A stretch of DNA of 64,000 bases from NCBI GenBank assembly GCA_010015805.1, contig ML978141.1, positions 1-64,000 on the forward strand, in the 5' to 3' direction. Shown here piece after piece: positions 45,879-56,759 of the stretch. Origin of the DNA: Rhizodiscina lignyota (lineage: Eukaryota > Ascomycota > Dothideomycetes > Aulographales > Rhizodiscinaceae). The notes beneath the pieces were generated by a model. It was not told the DNA's origin. It saw only the letters and a list, made by a program, of their open reading frames with translations, and did no database searches. Position 1 is the first letter of the stretch. Each line of letters opens with the position of its first letter. The position numbers were made by a program, and so were the translations under genes.

Positions 45879-46760
45879 ATGTCCTGGGATTACATAGCAA
45901 AGATCGTATCTCTCGGCGATTCAGGATGTGGTAAATCAAGTGTGAGTCAATATAGTCTATTCATCCGAGCTGTGAAGTGTTATCCTTACTAACACAAGCC
46001 ACTATACAGCTTACAATCCGCCTCTGCGAAGGCCGCTTCTCCCCACACCACGATGTCACCATCGGCGTCGAGTTCGGCTCGCGCATAGTCTCCGTTGGTC
46101 CTCCCGCTTCTCTCTCACTAGGCATCAATGCTCCTTCCACAACCTCTCAGTCTCCAACGAGTCCAGCGGCCAGAAATGCGAAGCAGAAGCACATGAAGCT
46201 GTCGATATGGGATACCGCAGGCCAAGAGACGTACAAGTCGATTACGAGATCCTACTTCCGCGGTGCGTCTGGCGCGCTGTTGGTTTTTGACGTCTCTCGC
46301 GCTGCGACTTTCGCGTCGGTCACAACATGGCTTAATGATTTGAGGCAGATTGCGGAGGAGGAGATTGTGGTGGTTTTAGTGGGGAACAAATCTGACTTGG
46401 CAGCTGGTAGGACCCTTCCATCAGGCAGTATGTCATAGGCTCCGCTAACCTATGTATGGAACTATAGGCGAGGAGAACAAGCGCGAAGTCACCCGCGAAG
46501 AGGCCGAGGAGTGGTGCAAAGCAAACAAGGTCATGACGTACGTTGAGACCTCTGCAAAGTCGGGAGAGGGGGTCGAAAGAGCATTCTTGGAGGTTGCAGA
46601 GAGGATATATCAGAACATCGAGGCCGGAAAATACGACTTGAACGACCGACGGAGTGGCGTCAAAGGTCCTGGGGCTGCGGGGAATACGGCGAAGACTGTC
46701 AATCTTGGAATGAATGATTCCGACGCAGCAAAGAGAGGGAGTGCGGGAGGGTGTTGTTGA
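45879..46760 (+). CDS. Rab-family small GTPase, Ypt4-like
   Basis: 250 aa, exons 45879-45941, 46010-46406 and 46468-46760. Controls vesicle traffic. G1 is GDSGCGKSS, switch I DVTIGVEFGS, G3 WDTAGQE, G4 VGNKSDL and G5 ETSAKSG. The double-cysteine GGCC end is a geranylgeranylation signal. An insertion of about 30 residues rich in Ser, Thr and Pro separates strand 2 (EFGSRIV) from strand 3 (MKLSIWDTAG); a shorter insert is known in the fungal Ypt4-like group. The first intron splits the P-loop region just after GKSS. Confidence 0.92.
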
Positions 46761-47014
46761 GTTGACTCAAGGGTTATTCTACAAGAAAGCATAAGCAGCT
46801 AGAGCTAAGAATATGGCGAAGCTTTTGGCAGGCAGGCTAGCAAATTCACGCGAGCATTCTCGAAGATACTGGTCCAGTACGAGAAGGCAAGTAGACTGCT
46901 CCACTTGAATACCTGTTGTGCTGACATATTGAATAGTTGCATTTATACCTAAATCATCGCTGGATACCCAATTCAAATTTGTCGATCCTATAGATTTGTC
47001 CTTCGATAGGGACT

Positions 47015-48354
47015 TTACAGAATGGCTTGACCGTTGACATGCGAGCTTACACCGGCTGTGTGAAGTCAGCATACTTAGCTTATATGCAAGCTTAGCTTTG
47101 TATCTCTGTGCAGACTGCGTACCTGGGCAATTCGCCGGCGTACTTGAGAAGAAGAAGAAGAATCTATTCTTCTGCCGACATGCCTGTGCTAACCTCTCCA
47201 GATCGAGCATCTCACCAAGAGGCATTCCCCACAGCGCCAGAATATACTCATGAAGATGGTAGTCTGCCGTCTGCATTAGCTCCCTTTCCATACTCTCAAC
47301 GCTCCTTGGCTCCAACGTACCCTCATGAGTCGGCCACGCCTCAAACGTAGGGGCGTCACCCGCTACAGTCGCGAAATAGCAATCATGCAGCCAATCCTTA
47401 ATCTTCTCCTCCTGTGCCAGCCCCGCGTACCTCTGCCCGCTCTCTTTACCCGGCTTGTGCTCCCTCAGCGCTAGTCTAGCTCGTTCTTCCGATGGCTTGA
47501 GGTGGTACTGCTCCGTCCATCCAGCTCTGACGAACAGCATATCCCCCGGCTTGATATCGCCTCCTTGCGCTGCGGGCCGGATGTCGATGCCCTGCTCCTT
47601 GCCGCAGGCTTCGAGGTCAGTGTACGAGATGGGGTAGTAATCGTACGGGTCTTTATAGCCACATGTTAGTTATGTAAGGCTCTAGTGGGGAAGGAGGGGT
47701 TGGACATACCATACTGAATCCCCTTCTTATGTGCGTATCCTCTGTAGTCGAGAAGGACACCGCGCCCGGCAATTCCATGGTCCGCCCAGTGATGAATCGA
47801 GCATTTCAGATTCGCGGTCGGGCCTGTGATGTCCGCTCCCTTGGTTCCGTTGTAGAAGCACTGCGTTGGCATGTGCGCGAAATGCCGGAAACCTGTTGAA
47901 AACTTAGGTCAGTCTATCTCATCTCTTTGTCGAGTATTTTTTTCAACGAACCATCCCACTGCGTTCCGCTCTGCGTATTCATAGTATACAAATCATCATA
48001 TGCCGCTCCCTCCCTCAGTACCTTGATCTTATGCTGGAACGTCTCCCTTCCAAATGCAGGCTGCTCAGGTACGTTGAGAGGCAGATTCACCGGAATGATC
48101 TCGCCTGTTCGAATCTCCTTCGCTGCGGCAGCGACGCGTGTCGGCGTGAGCAGGTTGATCCGGCCAAGGTAGTCATCTGAGCCCCAGACCCAAGCTGCTT
48201 CTTCTGGAGCACCGGCGATCTTAGGCAGTTCCTGGCGCGTTGGGAAGCGCGTGGAGTCTGGATCCCAGGGGATCGTGGAGGCCGTTTTCTGCATGGTTAG
48301 GAAATCGCGGATTTGCGTGAGGCGGCGCTGGGTTGGGGAGGGTGGGTCCGACAT
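47015..48354 (-). CDS. Cyclase family protein (kynurenine-formamidase-like fold)
   Basis: 384 aa, exons 47952-48354, 47710-47892, 47123-47650 and 47025-47055 extended to the stop at 47015. PF04199-type metal-dependent hydrolase. Family markers are WVWGSDDYLGRINLLTP near the N-terminus, NTQSGTQWDGFRHFAH at the first splice, IAGRGVLLDYRGYA, DIKPGDMLFVRAGWTEQY and DYHLHEYILALWGMPLGEM. The usual HxGTHxD metal motif appears here as QSGTQWD, a form I recall from fungal members, so the metal site may differ. The substrate is unknown. Intronic sequence reads through in frame after FFFFFSSTPANCPG, so an unspliced reading would give a false longer tail. Confidence 0.85.
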
Positions 48355-48907
48355 TTTGAATGGTGTATGTGATGGAAGACAGACAAGACCAGAGTCGTCG
48401 TGAAGTGATTATTGAGCGGTGAGAAATGACCCAAAGACAGCGACAACAAGGAACAATACTACCAATCTCTTGAAATGTAGAAAAGATACTTGATCACACG
48501 AACAAACCTCTCACCCGTTATGTCGTGATATCACCCCGCATTATATTACGCGGAGGTTTGGGTACTCTCCGCACCGAGGTCGCCTAGCAATGGGAATTTT
48601 CGGCAGTTTGGTTCCTTTGGGACGCTAGAGCGTGCATACGCGACCTACCGTGTCTATCGGAAGACTGGATTCATCTTTAGTGCCGTATGTGAATCCGCAG
48701 GCAGTTAAATATGTGTAGGTGAGACGGAGGAAGAGGTTGTAAGAAAAGACGAGATGGACGACAGGGGGTGGCTGTGGTGGGGTGAAGTTCCACAGGACAT
48801 CGAGGGGCAGCAAACAGCTTTTGATGTCATCGCCCAAATTTCCACTTTAAAAACACCACGCAGACAAAATTCAAGATATATTGCCAGCTCACATATCCGT
48901 GCTAATC
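48355..48907. promoter_or_regulatory. Divergent promoter between the cyclase and eIF2D genes
   Basis: A 553-bp gap read outward both ways. A 70-codon minus-strand ORF at 48625-48837 has no recognisable product. Confidence 0.45.
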
Positions 48908-51007
48908 ATGTTTAAAAAGAAGCCAACAGTGCGTAGAAAGAAAACGCAATGATTAATCAACGTCCAGTCTCACCTTGCACAGATCAAAGCTCTTGCTCCC
49001 CTCAGGTCTTCGGACAGGCGAAAGACGGCAGATGAAGTGATTGCAGACCTGGGCCTGAAGCCGGTCTCCAAGGATGATGCGAATGAAGAGGAGAAGGCTG
49101 CAGCTGTAGCAGAGACTACGGCGCTGAGGAACGCCCTGTTTCCAGAGAACACCCTCTCGGCGCGATTCACGACGACTGCGGGGCCTGATTTGAAGCCTGT
49201 GTCTGGCACTGTGTATGCTGGAAGCCAACCGGGAGAAGAGCAGCGATTACTATGGGTCAGGATAAAAGAACGCATGTACCCAACAGGTAGGCGCCCATTT
49301 GACCTCGACGTTACAGTTCGTGATCACTTATGGATTGGCCTGTAGTATACACATTATGGCGCAACTCTGCACTCCTGCCTCTCCTCCACACCCCGAGTAT
49401 CGTCGTATCGAAGCTCCAACAAGGAGCCGACCTCATGACACCAGGTCTTGCGGGCCCTCCCTTTCCTCCTCGAGCGAAGAAAGATGCAGTAGTCGCGATA
49501 GCAAGTACAGAGTCGCCGAGTGTGCCAGTCGCCGTAGGAGTTTGTGAGATTGATGTCAGTGCGCTTCAAAAAGTCCAGGGTACCAAAGGACATGCCGTAA
49601 GGATAGAACATTGGATGGGCGATGAGCTGTGGGGATGGAGCGCTTCTGGCAAACCAGGTGCTTCTGCCCCAGAGTCTCTCCCTGGCTGGATGCCACAGGA
49701 AGAGGACGACATCGCGGAGAAGATGGAAGATCTAGATATTGAGGGCGAGGCGCAAGGTGGTGGTGTTGCACTTGGTAGTGCAGAACCTGTGTCGAGTAGA
49801 GAAGCTCCTCGGTCTAACGGCGGTGTAGACTCGGAGCTGATTGAGGAGGTGGAGCTCAATGAGAAGGAGCTCACGACTAAAGGTAAGAACTTTTTGAGCT
49901 CTTTGCCCTGAGGGATAATAACTGGTTACAGATATCGACGAAGCTTTCCGAAGCGCCTTTATCTATGGAGTTTACCATCACAGGCAGACCAATAAAGACG
50001 ATCCCAAATTCGGACTGAAATTCCCTCTCACACAGTCCTTAGTCATGTCGACACTCGTACAACCATTCCTCCCCGCCTTCACGCCTGCTCAGACGCAAGC
50101 ACTCCAGATCAAGAAGACGTCATGGAAGAATATCAAAAAATTCATCAAAAGTCTCGACAAGCAAAAACTGGTAAGATCGAAAGATCGCGATGGGAATGAA
50201 GTGGTAATCCTCGATATCGACTTTGACGATGCTTGTTTTCTTAACTTCAAACCATATCGACTACCAAAGAAAGAAACAGCAGGCGGTGCCAGTCAGGGAC
50301 GAGGTGACAAGGACAACATTCCAATTTCCGAGACCTCAGGCGATCCATCCGTAGGACAGAAGCTCCAGAAGCTAGAGCTCTTCCGCCCAAGAGAAAAACT
50401 AGCTCCCATATTCGAGGTTGGTAACGCTGACTCTCACCGTCTATTCACCGCATCAGAACTCCGCGACCCCATCAACGCCTACATCGAGCTCGAGAAGCTC
50501 GTCAGTCCCACCAACAAGGCCCTCGTGAACCTCAACCCCGTCCTCGCAACAATCTTCGACTCCTCAGCCTCCCTAGACAAACAAGTCCTGGCCAAAGGCT
50601 CCGTCCCGCGCAACACCCTCATCGAGCGGATTCGCGAGAGCTGCGCCCGCTTCTGGATCGTCCTCAAGAACGGCGAGACTCCTCACACAGCTGTAGCAAA
50701 GCCCAAATCTGGCAATGCGCCGGCTATCACGATCACATTGCAGTTAGTTGGCTCTGGGAGGAAAGTCACGAAGGTGACGGGGCTGGAGCCGTACTTCATA
50801 CCTCCGCAGCCGCTGGCTGATGAGTTGAGGAAGACGTGTGCTGGGAGTACGAGTGTGGAGAAGTCGCAGGGTAGTTCGCCTAAGGATCCGAGGATGGAGG
50901 TTACGGTGCAGGGGCCGCAGACTGATGCAGTACTCAAGGCGTTGGAGAAGAGAGGGGTGAACAGAAATTGGGTCGAGCTTGTGGATAAGACGAAGAAGAA
51001 AAAGTGA
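48908..51007 (+). CDS. TMA64: Translation factor eIF2D / ligatin (Tma64)
   Basis: 645 aa, exons 48908-48928, 48983-49286, 49346-49882 and 49932-51007. Binds the 40S subunit and helps tRNA/mRNA release and re-initiation. The 21-base first exon encodes MFKKKPT, which joins to IKALAPLRSSDRRK, the family's hallmark start. Next are the N-terminal pre-PUA and PUA region (VYTLWRNSALLPLLHTP, then IASTESPSVPVAVG), an acidic linker, a winged-helix/SWIB-MDM2 region (TSWKNIKKFIKSLDKQKLVRSKDR) and a C-terminal SUI1 domain (VTKVTGLEPYFI, ending KRGVNRNWVELVDKTKKKK). All expected domains are present. Confidence 0.95.
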
Positions 51008-51992
51008 GGAAAAGCAACAGGCAGAGGCATATACTAAGTTGCCGTGAGCTTTGAGAGAGGTATTTGATACTACCACTTGTGCGCTCGGAATTATCTCTCC
51101 TGCTTTTCGTCACTATTCATCTGCATTAACTACATACGTTGTGTCCACCTAACTCTGACGGTCATGAGAAGCTTTGACGGATTTCATTTTCTCGACAGAT
51201 GATGATAGGAAGATCGCTGTCTCGAAAAATGCTGTCCATGGTGCCTAGATTTCGCAACAAGATTTCCATGTACATATCTTCATTCATCAGCGGCGCGATA
51301 TATATCGGGGTTAATGCGGAGAGCCGGTCGCTCATCAAAATTATGGTCTCAAAAGGTCCGTGAGGAGTACGTACCACAATTCGCTACTATTTCTCGTTGC
51401 AGCTCTGCTTCCTTCAACTTAGATTATTTGTCAACAAATCAATCACCTGTTGAACCCTGATTCAAGCACCATTCAGTTGGCAAATGCCACGCCACGCTCG
51501 TGCAACCTTCACCTTCCCGATCCCTCAGTCCCTCTGCGGGTACGCGTACCCCACCGCGTGGCGGTTCTCACGAAATTTAAGGCAGACATATTTCCTCCAT
51601 CAGGCTGCAATTTAGAAGACTTTCAGAGCTTCGGCTCTTGTTTCCTGTCCCCGCTCTCGCTTCACCATGCAAAATACCGCTCGATCTATTGGTGCGAATC
51701 CTCCGCTCCTTCACCGAACGGGACTCGTAATTGCGGAGAGGACGTCCGAGCTGCAGTTTGTGCACCTCCATCTACACAACATGATCGTAGCACGAGGCTC
51801 GCGAGGTAGGAAATCGAAATTTCAAAGGCAAGAGAATTATGTTTCTGTCTACGATATTTCCTATAAACATTGCCGCCTTGGATGACCTTCTTGCTCCTCA
51901 ACCTCTCTGATTTCTGATCAGTAACTCTTGTCTCAAGCTTCCAAACTCATCAAATACCACACAGCGTTTGGAACCCTCTCAATTGAGCAGCA
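51008..51992. other. Intergenic, 985 bp
   Basis: Between eIF2D and the secreted esterase, both on the plus strand. Small ORFs on both strands (51162-51377, 51450-51809) look accidental. No repeat seen. Confidence 0.45.
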
Positions 51993-53195
51993 ATGGCAAG
52001 AATATTTCTGTTCCTGGTGTGCGTTGTCTCGGTCTTCGCGCAGAACATCACCCTTTCACCGATTATTCTGCCAGCTCCGCCAGGACCTTATGTCTCGAAG
52101 CTCTCGGTCCATGTGCTCACCGATACCTCTCGACCAGATCCTTATAACAGCTCAGAGCCTCACAGACGTCTGGTAGTGTCTGTGTTTGATCCAGTTCCCA
52201 AGTCACAGTGCTCTAAGACTTGCGAAGTGCAGTACATGCCTCCAGCAACAGCGGCACATGAGGACGCTAGCATCGGTCTCAATGTACCCCTGCTTGAGCA
52301 ATTCAAACTTTCAGGAATTTGCTGTGGCTCAGCTATTCCAGAGCACCACTTCACGAGTCAAAAGAGCACACAAGGCAACCAGTACAGCAACGAAGATACT
52401 CCATTGCTCATCTTTTCGACCGGTTTCGGTGTCTCAAGGCTCGAGTACGGTGCGATGGCGCAATACGTCTCGAGTTATGGCTATACAATCGTCACAGTCG
52501 ACCATACGTATGATGCAGACATTGTGGAATTCCCGGACGGCCAGATTGCGTTGGGCGTGTTCACGGGCAACACCACAGATGCCGAGGTCGCAGGCGCTCT
52601 GGCTGTAAGGACTGAAGATGTTCTTTTCGTCTTGGACGCAGTAACAAAGGGCGCTCACGGCTGCTCATACTCGTATAAGGCCAACAAAGTCGGGATGTAC
52701 GGCCACTCACTTGGCGGCGTGACTGCATCCAATGCGATGCTGAACGACACGCAGCATCGAATTACAGGCGGCATTAACTTGGATGGCGGATACCTCGGTC
52801 CTGTCCTCGAAGATGGGCTAGGAAGTGGGAAGAAGTCGTTTCTCCTGTTCGGCAGCGCTGTTCATAACTCATCCTCCGATCCGAGCTGGGAGCAGTTCTG
52901 GGAGACTACGGACAAGTTAGATCCGCAGGATTGGAGGAAGGAGATCCACCTGAAAGATTCGCTGCACACCACTTTCTCCGACTTCCCTTTGCTGGCTGAT
53001 GTCAGTGGTTTCAGACAGATCGATCCGGATCTCGTCAACGGAGAGCTGGGAACAATCAATGGGGTGAGAGCGATGCAAATACTCACCACATATATAACCG
53101 CATTCTTCAACATGGTGTTGAAGGGAAAGAAGGAACCACTACTGGGAGGGCCGAGCAAAGAGTTTCCGGAAGTGTATTTCACTCGCTCAGGATAA
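51993..53195 (+). CDS. Secreted PAF-acetylhydrolase-like alpha/beta hydrolase
   Basis: 400 aa, no intron. A signal peptide (MARIFLFLVCVVSVFA) precedes mature QNITLSP. The nucleophile elbow GHSLGG has Ser near residue 238. LLIFSTGFGVSRLEYG supplies the oxyanion region, and the HT in KDSLHTTFSDFPLL is a good candidate for the catalytic His. NLDGGYLGP holds a probable acid. This matches the PAF-AH isoform II / lipoprotein-associated PLA2 family (PF03403), which removes short or oxidised acyl chains from phospholipids. Several NxT/S sites and Cys pairs fit secretion. The next gene is a secreted phospholipase A2 on the same strand. Confidence 0.88.
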   Translation: MARIFLFLVCVVSVFAQNITLSPIILPAPPGPYVSKLSVHVLTDTSRPDPYNSSEPHRRLVVSVFDPVPKSQCSKTCEVQYMPPATAAHEDASIGLNVPLLEQFKLSGICCGSAIPEHHFTSQKSTQGNQYSNEDTPLLIFSTGFGVSRLEYGAMAQYVSSYGYTIVTVDHTYDADIVEFPDGQIALGVFTGNTTDAEVAGALAVRTEDVLFVLDAVTKGAHGCSYSYKANKVGMYGHSLGGVTASNAMLNDTQHRITGGINLDGGYLGPVLEDGLGSGKKSFLLFGSAVHNSSSDPSWEQFWETTDKLDPQDWRKEIHLKDSLHTTFSDFPLLADVSGFRQIDPDLVNGELGTINGVRAMQILTTYITAFFNMVLKGKKEPLLGGPSKEFPEVYFTRSG

Positions 53196-53960
53196 CCCTA
53201 ATCTGAAGTAACATGAACGAAAGCAATGTACAAATGCGTACACGCTGAAACGAGGAATTGCTGAAAGATTTCCGAAAATCCATGTCCGCTTGTGAACTCA
53301 TTAGGGTGTTGCAGCAGAGCAGCAGTCGCAACTGACAGGGCGATTTCCTTGAACCATCTTCTCAAGTGCTGTCAAGCAAACTCTCCGTCATCTTCTACGA
53401 CTTTGTAATGTAAGTGCCAAGTAGTCGTTCGGCTCCGTCGAGGATCGCGGGCTTCCTGAAGCGGAATGGTCTCATGCCCCCAATGTCGATCAACTTCGTC
53501 TCCGCCTCCAATTCCAGGCCAACCAAAACTCATCTCTTAACCACACTCCTTTACCATGTCTTCAACTGGTCTCTTACGACGATGCATTCTCGCTTGTATT
53601 CCTGTTTACTAGTAAAGAGTGAGTGCTTAGCTTGCATTAAAAGCGAAGGTGATATAGGCGTCGGCTTATTCCTACGCAGGTACGGTCTCCTGCCAAAGGA
53701 AGTATTGGAAAAGCAATGTAGGGAAAGCTTGGCTCCTTATATTTTCTTGCAATTGTGCTCGTGGACAAGTGTCTTACAGTCCGGTTTGCAGATATCTCGT
53801 ACTCTGTACACGTGTGAAGGTAACACGAGTAATAACGCTGGGTGCTATTGCCGTTTGGCAAATATATATTGCTCCTCATTGACGACTCATAGTATTCAAC
53901 TTCGGCATCTTATTTTCATTCAAGCAGTTAAGTCTTCTCGTTTGGTTTCCTTCGTTCGCC
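53196..53960. other. Intergenic, 765 bp, promoter of the phospholipase
   Basis: A long plus-strand ORF (53414-54136) crosses this gap but overlaps the phospholipase in another frame and has no family signal. I read the stretch as 3' UTR and promoter. Confidence 0.5.
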
Positions 53961-54431
53961 ATGAAGTTCCATCTCCCCATTCTCGCTCTCATTTCCACCG
54001 CGTTCGCTCTACCCAACCTGTGAGCCTCCAACATCTCATTATGTTCCATACATTAACCCACCATCAGCGAAATACGCCAATGCTCGACAGCTCTGGCCGA
54101 CGACTACATCTTCACTCTCACCCTCGACGAATTTGAAGCCAAGCGCGCAGCTACCGATCCCCCATGCTTCGACTGGTCTTCCGACAACTGCTCCGACTCC
54201 CCGGATAACCCGCTCGGCTTTCCCTTCTCACCAGCGTGCCAGCGGCACGACTTTGGCTACCGGAACTACAAGGCCGAGGGACGCTTCACCGAGGACAACC
54301 GCAAGCGCATCGACGACAACTTCAAGAGCGACTTGGACGGCATTTGCTCGCAGTATAGCGGACTGGAGAAAGACACGTGTGATGGGCTGGCGGATGTTTA
54401 TTACGAGGCTGTGAGGGAGTTTGGAGGCTAG
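53961..54431 (+). CDS. Secreted phospholipase A2, fungal/bacterial group XIV type
   Basis: 140 aa, exons 53961-54019 and 54068-54431, the 48-base intron lying just after the signal peptide (MKFHLPILALISTAFA). The active site reads SPACQRHDFGYRNYK, with the His-Asp dyad of group XIV enzymes; the Asp-rich PPCFDWSSDNCSDSPDNP stretch before it is the expected calcium-binding side. Two Cys pairs are likely disulfides (C in PPCFDW/NCSDSP and ICSQY/DTCDG). Hydrolyses the sn-2 ester of glycerophospholipids outside the cell. Size and motif order match known fungal sPLA2. Together with the neighbouring PAF-acetylhydrolase-like gene it forms a secreted lipid-cleaving pair. Confidence 0.92.
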
Positions 54432-55370
54432 AAGTGATTCTTCGATGTAGTCTTGAAATGCCAGCGACGACGAATGAAAGATGTTAACCAATCTTGGCCT
54501 CATAGTTGATGCGTTTAATACAGGTTCTCACCATCACTGCGTACGACAAAAAAGGGAGGGGGTACCTGTCCACCCCGAAATGGGTTGCTAATATGATCCA
54601 TCCAGCTATGTTCAATACTCTGTTCGATCCTTTAATTCATCTCAGGTATGCTGCAGATGCATGCCCTAAGTTTAGTACCTTCCCAGTACGTCAATTGAAC
54701 AGGCCAGGTTCGGCGATCATTCGGCGGGAACGAAACCCCAACCGAATTGGGAAAGGGGCAAAATGATTCATCTCCTAAAGCGTTCATGATGTTTTGGAGG
54801 CTGCCTGTTGGACCAAATTGCACTCCAGACATGTTGTTGCAACAGCCACTCGGCTTGCGACAGGCAGTCACTTCGATTTCTTCATTGGTGTGATGATAGT
54901 TGATATTTAGGCGCTCCTTATTCTCATTTCGATATTCCTTACGATACCTTCACTCTCATCTGCTCTATCACCTCCTTTATTGCCAGCTATGAAACACACT
55001 GGAAGTGTTGGACGTGGGTCATTTTGGAATTGCACATAACTCGAATCTGTTGAATCGTAAAACATCATCTGTGTTCCTACATGCTTGATAATATAGGCGA
55101 GCCATCAACTCCTTGGAAGGGAATCACGATTCAAAGGATCATTGTCTGGGGAACGAAGCAAGGCAACGTCAAGATCTGGATGGTGTTTTAGAGTGGCAGG
55201 AGCAAGTTGCAAAAGTTGCCCCAGCTAGGCTAGTAACCGTATCCAACGGTCGTCGCTTTCCTATTTCTCCTCCTCTCTTCCCTCCTCAACTTTAATCCAA
55301 CAACCAAAACTTTTCAATTCAAGAGCAAAACACTTCAACTCTGATCTCACACATAACACAATACAACACA
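54432..55370. other. Intergenic, 939 bp
   Basis: Between the phospholipase and the DUF3669-like gene. A minus-strand ORF near 54632-54870 has a Cys-containing, somewhat protein-like reading (CRKPSGCCNNMSGVQFG) but lacks a clear ATG; it is too weak to call. Confidence 0.35.
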
Positions 55371-56348
55371 ATGGCAATGGCAATGGCAAACATCGCCGAC
55401 GAATTCCGATGCATCGGCAAGGGCTTTTGCGGAAGTGTGTGGGCTAGTAGTCAAGCAGACGAACCTGCGATGAAGAGAGAAGACGGCGGCCCTGGCAGAT
55501 CTCTCCGGAACGACTGGGACATGCACAACATCGTCAGAAATGCATTCACCAGCCTCAAGAACAATTTTGACAACATGATTGTACCGCAGCCACACGTGTT
55601 CATCACCGGCGAGGATATGGACTGGTGGAACAAGAACGTGTCCAGATTCCCGGTCGGCTTTTCGCCCTGCAATACTCTCGTGTCCACCAGGGTTCCTCCA
55701 CTGCCAAAGCCTGTCCGAGAACGTCTCGTCGACCGATACTGCCCTCCACAGCTAGCTCCCCTGATAAAAACAAATCGTGGTGACGAAGACTGCGTGGTCC
55801 GACCCTACCTGGGACGAAGACGCATTGGACAAAGAGTGTCTCGCTTTCAATCCTTTACCCTTCGCAATTTTCCCCTGCATGTCGACCAGATGGAAGATCT
55901 CGGGCTCAACATATTCATATATGCAGCTAAGCTCGCCGATGCGCTCGCCATAATGCATTGGGTAGCTGGTGTCGACGCAAACGACGTCGAATTCGTCTTA
56001 GCATCATGCCCACATCAAATATCGAGTCCATTGACATCTGACTTTCTTGGCGAGCACACATTATGGATACTCGATTTTGACTGCTGTCCCGGCATGCCAA
56101 TGGATCTCGCAGGCGTTGAACAGGCTGTCGCTGCCTTCTTCAGGAATGACCCCTTCTTCCCTCGTCCAGCGGCGACAGATGCGCGAGACCAGGGACTCTG
56201 GAGACATTTTCGGGCACAATATATCCGAACTAGCGACGAAATGTTGCGGGACAGCTCTTTGAAGAAGCTACCGGAGCTGTTCATAGAGCATTTAGAAGAA
56301 AGAGGGCGGGAGTTGGCTATGCATAAGGAAAAATTGAGTACAGACTAG
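55371..56348 (+). CDS. DUF3669-like protein (kinase-like fold family in fungi)
   Basis: 325 aa, no intron. The N-terminus has GKGFCGSVWASS, which resembles a kinase glycine-rich loop followed by AMKRED (Lys). Later come LRNFPLHVDQMEDLGLNI, YAAKLADALAIMHWVAGVDANDVEFVLA and TLWILDFDCC; the last resembles a DFD-type metal loop. This combination is what I recall for DUF3669 proteins, found in expanded fungal sets and sometimes labelled zinc-finger proteins. Whether it phosphorylates anything is unknown. The start lies in a triple ATGGCA repeat, giving three in-frame ATG codons (MAMAMA), so the exact start is ambiguous by two or four residues. Confidence 0.82.
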   Translation: MAMAMANIADEFRCIGKGFCGSVWASSQADEPAMKREDGGPGRSLRNDWDMHNIVRNAFTSLKNNFDNMIVPQPHVFITGEDMDWWNKNVSRFPVGFSPCNTLVSTRVPPLPKPVRERLVDRYCPPQLAPLIKTNRGDEDCVVRPYLGRRRIGQRVSRFQSFTLRNFPLHVDQMEDLGLNIFIYAAKLADALAIMHWVAGVDANDVEFVLASCPHQISSPLTSDFLGEHTLWILDFDCCPGMPMDLAGVEQAVAAFFRNDPFFPRPAATDARDQGLWRHFRAQYIRTSDEMLRDSSLKKLPELFIEHLEERGRELAMHKEKLSTD

Positions 56349-56759
56349 CTTCTCCGGTAATGGAATGTGCACATGCTCTTTAGTAAATCCAAGTTCAGTG
56401 TTTTCTCAATAAGCACTCTCTGATGCTAGTTGAATAAAGAGCAGAATTAACTTTTCATGCAGCGTTACAAAAGATTGAGTCAGTTCAGTATAAGCGAAGC
56501 GCCGAGAAGAACACAACAACGCATATACAGTGGCAATCAGGACTTCTGATTCGTCTATCAAGGAGGCACTGCAGAGACTGAACTGTTTCGGTGGGAGGAT
56601 CGCCGCGAGCGCGAGTGAAGAGGCAGTGGAACAGCCGCGATGCGGTTCCGTAACGATTGGGCTTTTCCTAAATCCGATTCGAGCTCTTTCAAATGGGATA
56701 ATGTCAAGAAGTACTACCACGAACATATTCCGTCAGAGTTCTAGATGAGCTGCTATTTG

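Noticed and set aside
49566-49874. Minus-strand 102-codon Ser-rich ORF
   Set aside because: Shadow of the acidic linker of eIF2D.
53414-54136. 240-codon plus-strand ORF
   Set aside because: It overlaps the signal-peptide exon of the phospholipase in another frame and resembles no protein.
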